Assembly: GCA_029204225.1 (NCBI GenBank)
Contig: CM055102.1
Span: 32,110,607 to 32,174,606 of the forward strand
Direction: 5' to 3'
DNA: 64,000 bases
DNA from: Diphasiastrum complanatum
Taxonomy: Eukaryota; Streptophyta; Lycopodiopsida; Lycopodiales; Lycopodiaceae
The translations under genes were made by a program, and so were the position numbers. Shown in pieces: positions 11,315 through 21,519 of the stretch; the first letter of the stretch is position 1, and each line of letters starts with the position of its first letter. The notes under the pieces are model-generated. The model was given only the letters and a program-made list of their open reading frames with translations, did not search any database and had not been told where the DNA came from.

Positions 11315-11913
11315 ATAAAAAAAGATGGATGAAAGAATTGCTTTTCTTCTCAGTATAGGAACCAATCATACAGAACCAGATCCTATGTAAGACAAACTGT
11401 GAGATAGATCTCACTAGCTTGACAATCTCTCTAAAACAAGATTTGAATCATCAAAAAAGATGAAGTATGGCAAAAGTTATGGTTCTCTGAATTTCACACG
11501 TGTGAAATATTCCAAAAATGTCAAATTGACTCAAATACAATCTATCTGTATGAAACAATTTGCCTAGAACCTATAAGTTTTGTCTAAATCACATATAGAT
11601 GAGATTGTGTAGCTTCTGGATGATTTTTGTGATCATTCAAGCAATAAATGACATGTACACAAGATTTGCCACAGGTCTAGGCGCCCTACCTACGACTCTT
11701 CAAAATCTTATAACTTTTGATTGGCTTATACAACTGTCATGATTCAAATTGCATCAGATTCTGCACGTTTCTACTTTCTAGTAGGCTAATTTGCTTGAAA
11801 TTTGGATCTGAGGTGAGAGAGAACCACCAATCTGAAAATGGACGGATTTCACACATGCCAGCATCTAAAATTCCGTACAGTACCTGATCTGGCCCATTCA
11901 ATGTGGTTTGTAG
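11315..11913. other. Leader region or lost 5' LTR; no gene
   Basis: No coding signal. By position this should contain the 5' leader and 5' LTR of copia A, but I see no sequence matching the LTR start (TGTCAAAATATTG). Either the LTR is deleted or this is older DNA flanking the H3-like gene. It contains a perfect 18-bp palindrome at 11491-11508. Confidence 0.4.
11491..11508. promoter_or_regulatory. 18-bp perfect palindrome with G-box core
   Basis: ATTTCACACGTGTGAAAT is its own reverse complement and is centred on CACGTG, the G-box bound by plant bZIP and bHLH factors. It lies 690 bp upstream of the H3-like ATG at 12181. Regulatory function is inference. Confidence 0.4.
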
Positions 11914-11946
11914 CTCAAAATCACAAGAGATCCCAGAGTTACTGCA

Positions 11947-12144
11947 TTGCTCCATAGGGATGCACTAGCCACCCTAGATGAGAGAGAGAGACGGGAGAGC
12001 AGAAGCAGGAGTAGGAGTCGCAGCCCTATAGCGTCTCAGGAAGATCCAGCCACTCAGCATGAAGCTGAGGAGGACATGGCCCATAAAGTAGCAGCACAGG
12101 AGGACCAGACTGAGCAGCAGCAGCAAGAAGACCAGTAGTAGTAG
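11947..12144 (+). pseudogene. In-frame SR/Q-rich 5' extension of the H3-like gene
   Basis: This frame is open from 11914 and is the same frame as the H3-like ORF at 12181. It encodes an arginine-serine block (RRESRSRSRSRSPI), an acidic stretch and a glutamine run. It ends in three consecutive TAG codons (12136-12144) embedded in CAG repeats; after them the CAG/Q codons and PTREKSPSP lead straight into the ATG at 12181. The simplest reading is that three CAG codons mutated to TAG, cutting off an originally longer N-terminal tail. Alternatively it is leader sequence only. Confidence 0.5.
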
Positions 12145-12180
12145 CAGCAGCAGCCAACACGAGAAAAAAGTCCTTCCCCG

Positions 12181-13125
12181 ATGGCAACTGAACGGGAGAA
12201 AACTATGAAGTTCCTAGATGAGGAGCTTGCGGCATCGGGTGAGTTGCCGGTTCTAAATGATTCTTTCTTCGACCCATTTCCATCAGCAATGGGCATGGAC
12301 ACATCAAAGTTAGGCATATCGGGGGACACCACACCCACCGTGTCACCTCCAAGTCACGGCCCGATGATGGGTCCAATGATGTCATTGCTGGTGGGTGGTT
12401 CTGACGAGAGCACCCTGATGTCGACCACAACAAGGATGAAGCAGAAGGCGACCTATAGATGGTCAGAGAGAGGAGCACACGAGCGAAAAAGAAAGAATCC
12501 TCGCAAGGCTGGGTCTACATCAAAGCGATGGAACCCTGCAGCTCAGGAGCCATCACCACTGCCCACACCGCCAACATCGCCTCCACCGCCTCCACCTCCT
12601 CCACCTCCACCGCCTCCGCCCCCACCGCCCCCACCGCCTCCACCGCCACCTCCACCACCTCCACCACCACCACCTCCACCACCATCACCACCACCACCTC
12701 CACCGCCTCCAAGTTCTGCTGCAGCTGGCCCAAGTAGGACCGTAGAGCGTCGCAGGGATAGGCCGGCCCCTCGTGCAGCACCATGGGCTGGAAAGGAGCT
12801 CCGTAGGATGCAGCCACCACCTCCTCGACCGCGTAGGAAGCGCAGGATCGCAAAGTGGTTCCAGGATATACGGAACTATCAGAAGTTCGTAAAATTTTTG
12901 ATCCCTAGGGCCCCTTTCGTGAGGCTTGTAAAAGAAATAGTCGATGAATTTTCCTTGGGGAACAGAGTTGCGGTAGATGCGGTGTCCGCAATACAAGAGT
13001 CTGCGGAAATGTACCTAACACAGCTCTTTGAGGACTCATTTTTGTGTGCAGTGCACGGGAAGAGAGTCACAATACTCCCAAAGGATCTCCACCTAGCTAG
13101 AAGGCTAAGGAGAGAGCGGAATTAA
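12181..13125 (+). CDS. Histone H3-fold protein with long polyproline tail
   Basis: A 314-residue ORF without introns. The last 97 residues (from 218) line up with the H3 core along their whole length. They include the alpha-N helix ([13 protein letters not shown], compare H3 EIRRYQKSTELLI), alpha-1 ([12 protein letters not shown]), alpha-2 ([20 protein letters not shown]), then [20 protein letters not shown] and the end RLRRERN. Loop 1 has canonical H3 length. Residues 1-217 replace the usual 40-residue tail: an acidic N-terminal region, a basic region, an uninterrupted polyproline tract of about 35-40 residues (about 12575-12715), and an R-rich linker. No H3 tail motif (ARTKQTARKS) remains. 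H3-fold proteins pair with H4 in nucleosomes; function here is unknown. Start 12181 is the first ATG after in-frame stops. The fold looks intact. Confidence 0.75.
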   Translation: MATEREKTMKFLDEELAASGELPVLNDSFFDPFPSAMGMDTSKLGISGDTTPTVSPPSHGPMMGPMMSLLVGGSDESTLMSTTTRMKQKATYRWSERGAHERKRKNPRKAGSTSKRWNPAAQEPSPLPTPPTSPPPPPPPPPPPPPPPPPPPPPPPPPPPPPPPPPPPSPPPPPPPPSSAAAGPSRTVERRRDRPAPRAAPWAGKELRRMQPPPPRPRRKRRIAKWFQDIRNYQKFVKFLIPRAPFVRLVKEIVDEFSLGNRVAVDAVSAIQESAEMYLTQLFEDSFLCAVHGKRVTILPKDLHLARRLRRERN

Positions 13126-13387
13126 AAATATCATGTACATGATTTTATTTATAATATATTGAAGATTTGGTGTCAAGTATCTTGCAGAATTTCAAGTTGT
13201 GTGAATGCAAATTGTTGTGATTGAGTTTGATATCTGATTTCAGTACTGTTTATGTGAATGCAGTCATTTGAAAATTTTAGTATCATCTATGTGAATGTAG
13301 TGATTTAAAATTTTTCAGTACTATGGAAATGGTAGTTTCTTTAACCATGTTGTAGATAAGATAGGTTTCCATGTCGTGGCATGGAAA

Positions 13388-13454
13388 TCACGCCAGGGCG
13401 CGACCAGGGCCCGTTTGACCAGGTCAAATGGGCCCTGGTCGCGCCCTGGCGTGA
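13388..13454. repeat. 33-bp GC-rich hairpin with 1-nt loop
   Basis: Left arm 13388-13420 (TCACGCCAGGGCGCGACCAG...) and right arm 13422-13454 are reverse complements over 33 bp, with a single C/T difference and a one-base loop at 13421. It is strikingly GC-rich inside AT-rich DNA and lies 260 bp after the H3-like stop, between convergent genes. It could be a foldback element, a cruciform-prone site or a small-RNA source. Confidence 0.9.
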
Positions 13455-13707
13455 AAATCACGTCACGTAAAAAAAGGAGGAGAAATCTTTATCGAAAAAA
13501 AAAATTAAATTCTAAATTCAATAAATTAGCACATCATATAATGACAACAGAGAATTAGGAGAGTCCACAAGAAAAAAAGGACAAAATCTTTATTCACATT
13601 TGATCCATTTCCTTCAGAGAGGACTTCAGCTTCTCTGATCGCTTCTCTGATGACAGTACTGGTTTTAACATTTCTAATGCTAATTTAGGAGCATCTCCCT
13701 CATCCTC

Positions 13708-15065
13708 TTAAGGGCCAATTAAACCCGAGAGAATGAGCCGGGTCTCGAATCCAGGGCAAAAATCATTCAAAACGGCTTTTTGGAGGACACAGTAAGCCTT
13801 TGGCGCTGACGGTGACATGTCCAGCTCACCAATGTGCTTGGAGAGTGCTTTGCATTTAAGAAGCTCTGTCTGTCCATATGGGCTGTACTTGTTGCTGAAG
13901 CAGAAAATAAAGTTGTTGGGCAAGTTCCCAATGTAGTGGGCCATAGACCTGTCCAGAGTTCCTGCTTCAACTTTCTCCCGAGAGCCACCCCTTCGCATTG
14001 CAAATGCATCAAGCTCCACTGCATCCTGCATTTGGTTCAAATTATTGCAAAATGAGTATAATGAAGACAAACAAACATAACAAACACATGCAAGTTGAAT
14101 TGTTGGGTCAGAATTGCCTCGGTGCCTTCATCACTGTCTTCGGTTTGCGCAAGGTTAATTCCTTTGCCTTTGTACTTCACATCAGTAGTTTTCCCTTTGA
14201 GTACCTCGAATGGCCTCGTTTGAACTGGTAGTGGTTGAAGCGTTTTCAATTGGCAAAGCACTCTTGCCAGTGCTTGCTCGGTGGTGTCCGTGTCATGCCC
14301 GATCAGCTTCTCATACGTGTCGTCAGGCTGGGTGTGGTCGAAAGTGGAACTGCCATTCTGCAAATTTACCAATGCTGCCAGCATCTCATCTTCTCGCAAG
14401 CTGAGAATATGTTGCAAGTCATGCATGAACACATAATCCTATCCATCAACGATGATTGGAGCAAGGCCTTGGATTCGAAGCACGACATGATCGGACTCAT
14501 CTGTATCTTCTGGCTCCGCTGATGTGGATGCACCTGTTGCCTCTTGCACAGCCAAGATTGCTTCGTGCTCCGGAGATAAATCTTCCTCTTCACCCGGGTC
14601 GTTCATCTCGTTCACCTGCTCACTAGGATTGTGTTTGTTGCTGGCCACAGTCGCTGAAAACTCATTAAGCAAAAAAATAACAGTAATCTCACTGGATAGA
14701 AACCTCTTTCCTACACTTTCAAGATCAAAAGTTTTCAGCTGATCCTTCGTCAGTTCCAAGTAATGATCGTTACCCAAGTGACTAATAAATCTGTTGAGAC
14801 GAGCAATAAAGGGTCTATCTCCTTTCCATATATAACTAAGCAAGTTATATGGAATTCACATGATAGTTGAGCCAGGAATTTGTATGGCATAAGGCTTCAA
14901 AGTTTCATCTATATACTCACTCACGTACGTGAATGCATCCAGATTAGCCCGTAGAGTGGCAAGCGTGTCTATTCTACCGGTAAACATACAATAAATATGA
15001 TCTAACTGATCTAAAAACTCTGTGGGGGCTAGCAGACTGGCCAACTCTATTTTAGGGGACGACAT
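13708..15065 (-). pseudogene. Unknown acidic 'partner' gene 1, convergent with H3-like gene
   Basis: I do not recognise this protein. From ATG 15065 one frame runs to about 14070, with only a TGA (14858-14856) and a TAG (14441-14439) inside it; otherwise codons are open. It begins MSSPKIELASLLAPTEFLDQ. It contains a helical N-terminal part (NLDAFTYVSEYIDETLK), a middle segment (ELTKDQLKTFDLESVGKRFL), an acidic linker (PGEEEDLSPEHEA) and the block LSLREDEMLAALVNLQ. An intron or shift near 14100-14027 leads to a final exon (acceptor ..ATGCAG at 14026) ending at 13708. Blocks at the N-terminus and around EDE are shared with the gene at 31318-32677, which also sits beside an H3-like gene. Two in-frame stops make it a probable pseudogene. 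Confidence 0.6.
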
Positions 15066-15330
15066 TGTTATGCAACTAAGAACACTAATTGACCAGCAAA
15101 CTAGTAGTCTAATTGAACAAGACAAGCTAAATTACGAGGAAACAAATTTCAACAAAGCAAGAAGTGACAACAAAATGAAAACCCCCACTCTTATATAGAG
15201 GGACGTGTATCCAAAAATAGATATTATTATAAAACCAAATAAAATAATTTCTATTTATAACAACAATCCAATTCGACAGTAATATTTATCACAAAGGAAT
15301 ATTCGAATTACAATTCAGCATAAATTGTTT

Positions 15331-17927
15331 CTATTCCATCTCATCAGTTTCCGTAGTTTCTCTAGCGCTGTTTTCCAAAACATTGGATGTTGGTGTCCTT
15401 GACATCCATCTCTTTCCAACTCGGACTCTAGACATCCTCCATTCATGCCTTGTTCTAGCATTAGAGGATTGCCATGCTGTCTTTCTGACTGAATTTGAAT
15501 TGGAGATCATTGAACACAACTCTTCAATTCTTGTGTTTTGAAAGTGTCCTCGACCCAAAACTCCTCTGTAAAACCATTGGAATATCTCAACCAATGCATA
15601 ACTAAGACCCTTTCCTCCAATCATGCCGTGAATTTTTGAAATACGCAGCCTTTGCCATGTAATGACTCTTTTTCATGCCTTGCGTATTCCAAATAGCTAA
15701 TGATCCATAGGTTTTCATAAACCAAGGTCCATGAGCATAGAAGATGTGCTGTTCATAGAAAATTTGTGTTAGTTTAAATCTTTACAAATACATAAATATG
15801 AAAGTAAAAAATATGAGACACACATACCATATAGTGAGTTATGTGTGTTTCTCCCCATGCATCGATCATCAATTCAGTAAATGTTTTGACTTCTCTTGCG
15901 TATCTATCCAAATCTTCATCTCTCACAATCTTTTTGTTGATAGTTTGTGACAAGGCATCAAATGCTTGCCAAACCTTAGCACGTGTACTTGCCATGCGAG
16001 GATCTGAGCCAATATTTGTTGTGCATTGACATATTTTCCTCCAGTACTCCCATTCAACACTGCTTTCACGTGCAGTATGATTTGACAATAGGTGTCTCGC
16101 TTTCGCACCACCCACTGAAACGTTTGCTGGAACATCTTGCGTTTTTCCACTCATCTCAACGTCTTTGGTAAGACTCACGTGGCCCCCGTGCAATCCCATA
16201 TCGGATAAAATTATCTCTAGATTTCTAATGCTAACATCTGCTCTTGATTTGGGCTGCATGTTCCATGCGTAACAACAATGCAAAAATAATAAGTCCAGTA
16301 TTCGTAATTCACCATGCATTGTGCAAAAATGGACTCTTTCGAGAGGAATGTTCAACACAGGACTCCAAGCTTTGTCTAGATTGTGCCTATTTGGTGGAAG
16401 ACGTTGGTTGCAATTCAAAATACTTTTGTTCCGCCCAGATTCAAACATACAATATATACAAAAATTCTTTGCATTTGCACCGAGACCACAACCGTACATG
16501 CATTTCAAAGTCTTCAAATCAGCAGCTAGCTGCCATTCTACAGCAAAGCTTTCTCCTTCAACATTGAGAAATTTGCCTTTATTTTGTGCATGTATTACCT
16601 TAGATATACTAATTTTTTCAAATAGCCACTCCAGTACGTCGTGAGACTCCTTAGGAACTTCAAATGCAGCTATCCACCATATGTGATTTTCGGATTGCAC
16701 GCTAAATTCTTTACAATAACTTCCGCCAAACTGTTGCAATTCATGATTCATCAAGGTGATTGTGACACGTTCAAGTTTACGCCCTTTTACAATTTCTGCT
16801 TCGTCCAACTTAATAACAAAGATAACTTTACCTCCGCAATCTGTAAAACAGAAATTTCATTACTAAAACATATTAGTTGAAGAAAAGCATACAATTGAAA
16901 ACTGAAATTCACAATAAATGTTCTTACCATTTGTTCTAACTTTGTAATGTCGGATCATCATCGCTTGGACCTTTTCCAGATCTAAGAATATATTATTGCC
17001 TTGATGATAACGAAAACATGTCGGAGGTCCTTTCTTCTTATTGGTTACTGTAAAAGAATCCTCAATATGTTGAAACTCTCCTAAGTCAGAGCGTTTCATA
17101 TACTTCTTCAAAGCTCTATACCCCTTGCGACTCACACCTCCTTGGTCACATGCGTACACCATCTCTTTAACATTTGGATTTGGCTTGAACTTGTCCACTA
17201 GATTTTTTGCGATTCTCAAGCGAATTGAATCACTTGTTTCATCTTCCACAATCTTAATCAAATCTTTACCCTTCAAAAAATGTTTCATATATTTTCCGGC
17301 AATAAAATATTTTCCAACCGTCTTTTTCAAGAACTCTTTTGTGTCCCTCATACGTCTTTTACTGGCACCACCACCTGGTGCCAAAGCTTCTAGTTTGTGT
17401 CTCTTAGTGTTTTCATTTTCTGCTTGCTGATCCATCGAGACTCTATGCTTTCGTTGTAAGCCATATATTGTCCTCTGAAATATACTAATTGAAGATTGCA
17501 ATTCTTCAATTTTTGCGACAGAACTGGCAAGCTCTATTTTCAAACCATTTATCTCCTGCTCCAATTTTATATTTATTCCATGCAATGACTTTAAATTGTC
17601 ATTCATACTCAATATATGAATGTTTGCCGTATTTGCCAATGTCTCAGCTTGAATTCTTCGAGAATCCATTGCTTGACAATAGCCAAGCAGTCCATTCCGA
17701 CCATCCCCAACGAACCTTAACAAAGTATGTACATCAGAAAATTTAGGAGGAGCATCTACCAGTGGATTATGAGGGTATAAATCACCTCTTACCCATAGGT
17801 CAATATGTTTTTTTTCTTCTAATCTCCAACAATGCATGTCATACGGATTTAAATTAACACCCCATGTAGCTTTGGTAGTCGCATAATCCTTCTCTAACTT
17901 CACATGTAAGTGATACTTGGTTGTCAT
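15331..17927 (-). pseudogene. Spliced transposase-like protein with C-terminal frameshift
   Basis: Three exons are visible: 17927-16928, 16840-15828 and 15748-15331. Both introns have GT/AG ends and join in frame. The product is roughly 800 residues: an N-terminal region, a coiled coil near residues 88-165, a basic linker, then a core with ADLKTLKCMYGCG, a CxxC (NFCIYC), IPLERVHFCTMHGELR and GSLAIWNTQGMKKSHYMAKA. I associate this order with a large uncharacterised eukaryotic multicopy family (known mostly from animals and fungi) with DDE-transposase-like layout; that is from memory, not a search. Relative to my recollection of that family, the second acidic residue (VxDNLH) and the final E (QGLEK) appear replaced by C and K. 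A one-base shift in an A5 run near 15634 separates the last block. Confidence 0.5.
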
Positions 17928-18239
17928 CTTGAAGATGTCGAATTTCCCAAAAGAATCTATGTAGAACAGTAGAAACACACCTTAATCAACCTTGTGTCAA
18001 AGTTCAATGTGAACTAACCATGATATAAGCTTTATTAGGCATATACTAGTTACTTATTAGTTGCCTATTATAGTCTATGCAAATAACCTACAATAGTCTA
18101 TGAAAATGAGACCTACATTTAGGCCTTAACTCTTGTTCACCTTGTATGGTAACCCAAGGTAAAGGTGCCACATAGAATTGATTAGCACTAAATTAATTAT
18201 GATTAGAAAACTTGTTTAGGCAAGGAAGAGGCCCTTTTT

Positions 18240-18540
18240 GAGTCCAAAAAGGGCCCTAATGTCCAACGTCTGCGTCCGACGTATGATCGAAAATTTCATA
18301 ATCCGTCGCAATCCGACACGTTGAGGTCCGGCGTCCCAGTAAAAAATCTGAAATTCACACTCCGGCGATCCAGAAATATGGGCGGCAACCAATTTTTCAA
18401 AGGCACGTCGGAGTCTGCCATGTCGGATTCCGACTTGCAGACATGGATATGACCTGTCACACATTTTTTTAAAACAAAAATACGTGTAATCCGACGTGGA
18501 CATCGGAATCCGACGTGCGTCGGATTCCGACGTCTACATC
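18240..18540. repeat. Left CACTA subterminal repeat array
   Basis: Many copies of the core CGTCGGA/TCCGACG, for example cgtctgcgtccgacgtatg, ccgacgtgcgtcggattccgacgt and acgtggacatcggaatccgacgtgc. An ORF crossing this array only translates the repeat and is not a gene. Confidence 0.75.
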
Positions 18541-19215
18541 AGCATGCCAAAAAGCCTATCCACGAAATCTGTCCGGGCCTGAATAAAGATGTCACTCCAT
18601 TTGTATGTTGCTTGAAGGTTTAGAATAAGAATTGACGCAGCTAGTTTTGAAATGGATGCTCTAGGATATAGAGGAGTGTCTGTCTCTTTGCGCAATAGAA
18701 TCTCGTCTTCATCTATCTCAAATTGTTCGCGATCTCCGTTTTCATTAGAAGATGCATGCATATCATCATTCTCATTTGTTTCAAAGTAAGATTCAAACAT
18801 GTGCATTGCTTCATCGTGTTGCACCTCATTATCATAATCATTTGATTATTCTCTTTTCCAATTGTGTTTGCCTCTTCAATTTGTTTCATTCTTTGTTTTC
18901 TCATGTCTATCAGAACTTGACGTTGATTGTAACTAAACACGGATGGATCAACTTTGTGAAATGGCATTCGATGTATTGGCTACACACATTAAACAAATTT
19001 CATAAGTGACATATATAGATTGACGAAGATTATAATAAAAAAAAATCATATAAAATTAACAAACCTCAACGTCTTCCAAATTCAATGGTTGACCTTCTTC
19101 TTTTTGTCCAAACTTCCACAAATGATTTTCAACAATGCGTCTTTCACGCATCTTTTGTCCGTCACACTTGAGGCATGTGCACCATATTTTATTTTGAAAA
19201 TAGTTCCTCTACGAG
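18540..19215 (-). pseudogene. Tnp2-like CACTA transposase, N-terminal fragment
   Basis: Exon 1 (ending 19065) encodes a cysteine motif WCTCLKCDGQKMRERRIVEN followed by HLWKFG, the zinc-finger-like start of CACTA Tnp2 transposases (C.C..C...V..HL...G). A GT/AG intron (19064-18980) leads to exon 2, starting PIHRMPFHKVDPSVF. After a one-base shift near 18845 an acidic segment follows, then KLAASILILNLQATYKWSD, comparable to the conserved LLNLK..YGWSD. The gene stops at 18540 where the subterminal repeats begin; the catalytic part is missing. Confidence 0.55.
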
Positions 19216-19662
19216 AAACAAAAATCAAGTACATGTCACTTTAGCACATTTTAACTTATAATAACAAAGTTTTTATGAACAAGAACACATGTATGTTTAT
19301 TATTTACCCTGTTAGCTTGAAAACTGTCTTCATCGCTAGACTGATCTAAATGTAATTCATCTCGTTGTGATAAACTGCATATATGCACAAGTACAAAACA
19401 CAAATAACATAAAATTATTGTATCATTTTAATGTTTTAATTTTTAGATATACCTATTCTTATACGTTGTCGCTTACATGATTCTTATGCCAATCTTGGTG
19501 CAGGTTCGAGCTCTACATGCATATCTCTCTCCTTTTGTTAACACAAGTATGAAAGTCCCACTCCAATATGAATCAAAGTTTTGTAATCGATTTTCTTTTC
19601 TACTTCATTTCAATATATTAGGGTCTACTGTAATGTCTTGTATGTTTATGAATGTAGTAATC

Positions 19663-20645
19663 ATGTCGAGGTCAGGCAGTGGTGAAAGCTCGGGAGACTT
19701 TGTAAAAAATTTATATGAATCATTAACTCCCGAGCAAAGAACACAACTGCAAAATATGCTTAGCCAAAATGAGGGTGGTCCCTCACAAGAGGCCGCCGCT
19801 CCCGGCCCCACCGAAGAGTCATCCAGAAATTCTTATTATGACGTGGATCCTCAAGGCAATATAATTGCCAATAAAAAAGGAAGGGTGATTTTGGACTGAC
19901 TCTATTCTTTATGCCAACGTCATTTTGGCGACAGATTATTTAGTAAATGGTCCGAACAACCTGCCGTCGATAAACGACAAGTTATTGGTACCCTTCATGA
20001 TGAAGATGAATTTGAGGAGAAGGAAATTCATAAGCATATGAGCTTATGGATTAGGCATCGTCGTGATATGGCACGACGAGCTTATAGGAACGGGCAATCC
20101 AAGCCTTCCTGGTGTTCAAGAAGTGATTGGAACTATGTAAAAGCGGATGAACGAACACCAGATAAATACAAGATTCAGAAAGATGCTGCGGTTGCTAGGA
20201 TGCATGGGATAGGCAATCCTAGGTTGGGCTCGAGCGGAAAGACGGGATTGCAAGCAAGCATGGTAAGTGAACTTACACTACTCTTATAGTTTATCTTTGA
20301 TTTTATATGCTTTTATTATTTAATATGCATTATGACTAGCTACTTCAACGTAGCCCTAAATTAATTTCAACTTCAATTAAATGCATGGATAGTTGGCGGA
20401 CTATGCACGTCTGCCAACTAAGGAGGAGTACAAATTTGCTTTCAGGGAATCGTACGATGCATTAGTCGACAAACTAAAGAGCGAGGGTCATCCTCCAAAT
20501 GTAAGTACTAGTTTTTGTATTTATACTAATGTGGTTTGTATTTCGACGTCAATTTAATTTAATTTAATATGATCAAGCATTAAATATTAATGTAGTTTGT
20601 TTGCTTGTGTTCATGGAGACTGGACGTCACGACGACGACGAGTAG
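19663..20645 (+). pseudogene. CACTA accessory (Transposase_24-like) protein
   Basis: Exons 19663-20262, 20393-20500 and 20619-20645 splice cleanly (gtaagt donors, AG acceptors, phase 0) into about 245 codons. The N-terminus is S/G/E-rich (SLTPEQRTQLQNMLSQNEGG). A central W/R/K-rich region (WIRHRRDMARRAYRNG, WCSRSDWNYVKADERTPDKY) resembles the second protein of plant En/Spm elements. Exon 2 encodes LADYARLPTKEEYKFAFRES, and the last exon ends TGRHDDDE. A single TGA at 19897-19899 lies in an otherwise open frame, so the copy is probably inactive. It is divergent from the Tnp2-like fragment, as expected for a CACTA element. Confidence 0.55.
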
Positions 20646-21224
20646 ATTAGGTTTATTAGTTTTAGTTGATGTTAGATCTAGAAAGACTCGTGCGACATTA
20701 AAACACCAATTTTGTAGTACATTAATTCATATTATGAAAAATATTATTATTGCAAATGATCATGCTATATTGCCATTGCTTTTACATGTGCAATGTTTTT
20801 TTTTTCAAAAATTGCAATGTCAAATTTAGGGATGTGGATTGACGTGATAATCAACTAAGAAATGTCGGATTTCAAAACAACAATCAATATTATATCTAAA
20901 AATCTAAATGAAATTTATGATGTGCACAAAGCATATTGAACATAAAGTAATGCAATAAAATATTGCCATGAAGTAATGCATGAAGTTTTGTCATTCATAA
21001 TGAACATGAAGTAATGCAATAAAATATAAAATGAAAAATAGTTTAAGAATGAAAAGTACCTAATGCTTAATTTGTTGTTTGATCCAGATGTTGAATGCAG
21101 CTCAAAAATATTGTTTTAAAAACAATTCACGAACATCGCTTCTCCAAGAACTCAACTCCAAGAACAACCCGTGAAAAATGCGTGTGCTGTTTTTTACGCA
21201 TTTTTTATTTTTATTTTACCTAAT

Positions 21225-21516
21225 TTGGGACGTCGGAATCCGACGTCCTAACACGTCGGATAGACGTTGGACATATTTTTTGATCATTATGTTAACAGAC
21301 GTCGGATTTTGACAGCTTTATGGGACGTCGGATTCCGACGTCCAAGGATACGTCGGATGGGCGTCGGACATTCGTCGGTGAAATTTTGGAATCATTCTGT
21401 GTTTTCAAACGTCGGAATCCGACTGAATTTTAGCACGTTGCATTGCGACAGCCACGTCAGAGAGTTTGCAACGTCTTTAAACGTCGCAATCCGACATCCA
21501 CGTAGAACGTCGTTCT
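21225..21516. repeat. Right CACTA subterminal repeat array
   Basis: Dense ACGTCGGAATCCGACGT-type palindromic units, for example gggacgtcggaatccgacgtcc, acgtcggatagacgttgg and gggacgtcggattccgacgtcc. The array stops at about 21516, where copia-derived ccttggcttttg begins. Confidence 0.75.
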
Positions 21517-21519
21517 CCT

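Larger units (their letters stand above)
18216..21516. mobile_element. CACTA-like (En/Spm type) DNA transposon derivative
   Basis: Both ends carry dense copies of ACGTCGGA / TCCGACGT in direct and inverted orientation (about 18240-18540 and 21225-21510), the pattern of CACTA subterminal repeats. Between them lie a minus-strand fragment of a Tnp2-type transposase N-terminus and a plus-strand gene resembling the second CACTA-encoded protein. The main transposase body is absent, so this is an internally deleted, non-autonomous copy. Exact termini, TIRs and target duplication could not be fixed. The right edge joins copia family 2 near 21516. Confidence 0.6.

Noticed and set aside
12459-12853. 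Overlapping ORFs in other frames of the polyproline region (Thr/Ser/Ala- and Val/Glu-rich)
   Set aside because: They are low-complexity shadows of the CC(A/G/T) repeats; only the frame ending in the histone fold shows conserved protein structure.
12832-13125. Calling the H3-fold gene a centromeric H3 (CENH3)
   Set aside because: The LIP after alpha-N recalls plant CENH3, but loop 1 has canonical H3 length and the KRVTILPKD segment is closer to ordinary H3.
13708-15065. Kleisin (RAD21/REC8-like) identity for the partner genes
   Set aside because: The segment DLESVGKRFLSSEI and a C-terminal helical piece faintly recall kleisin ends, but the key ALR.S..LLLGVVRIY pattern is missing; too weak to call.
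18216-18503. 95-codon minus-strand ORF
   Set aside because: It is only a translation of the CACTA subterminal repeat array.
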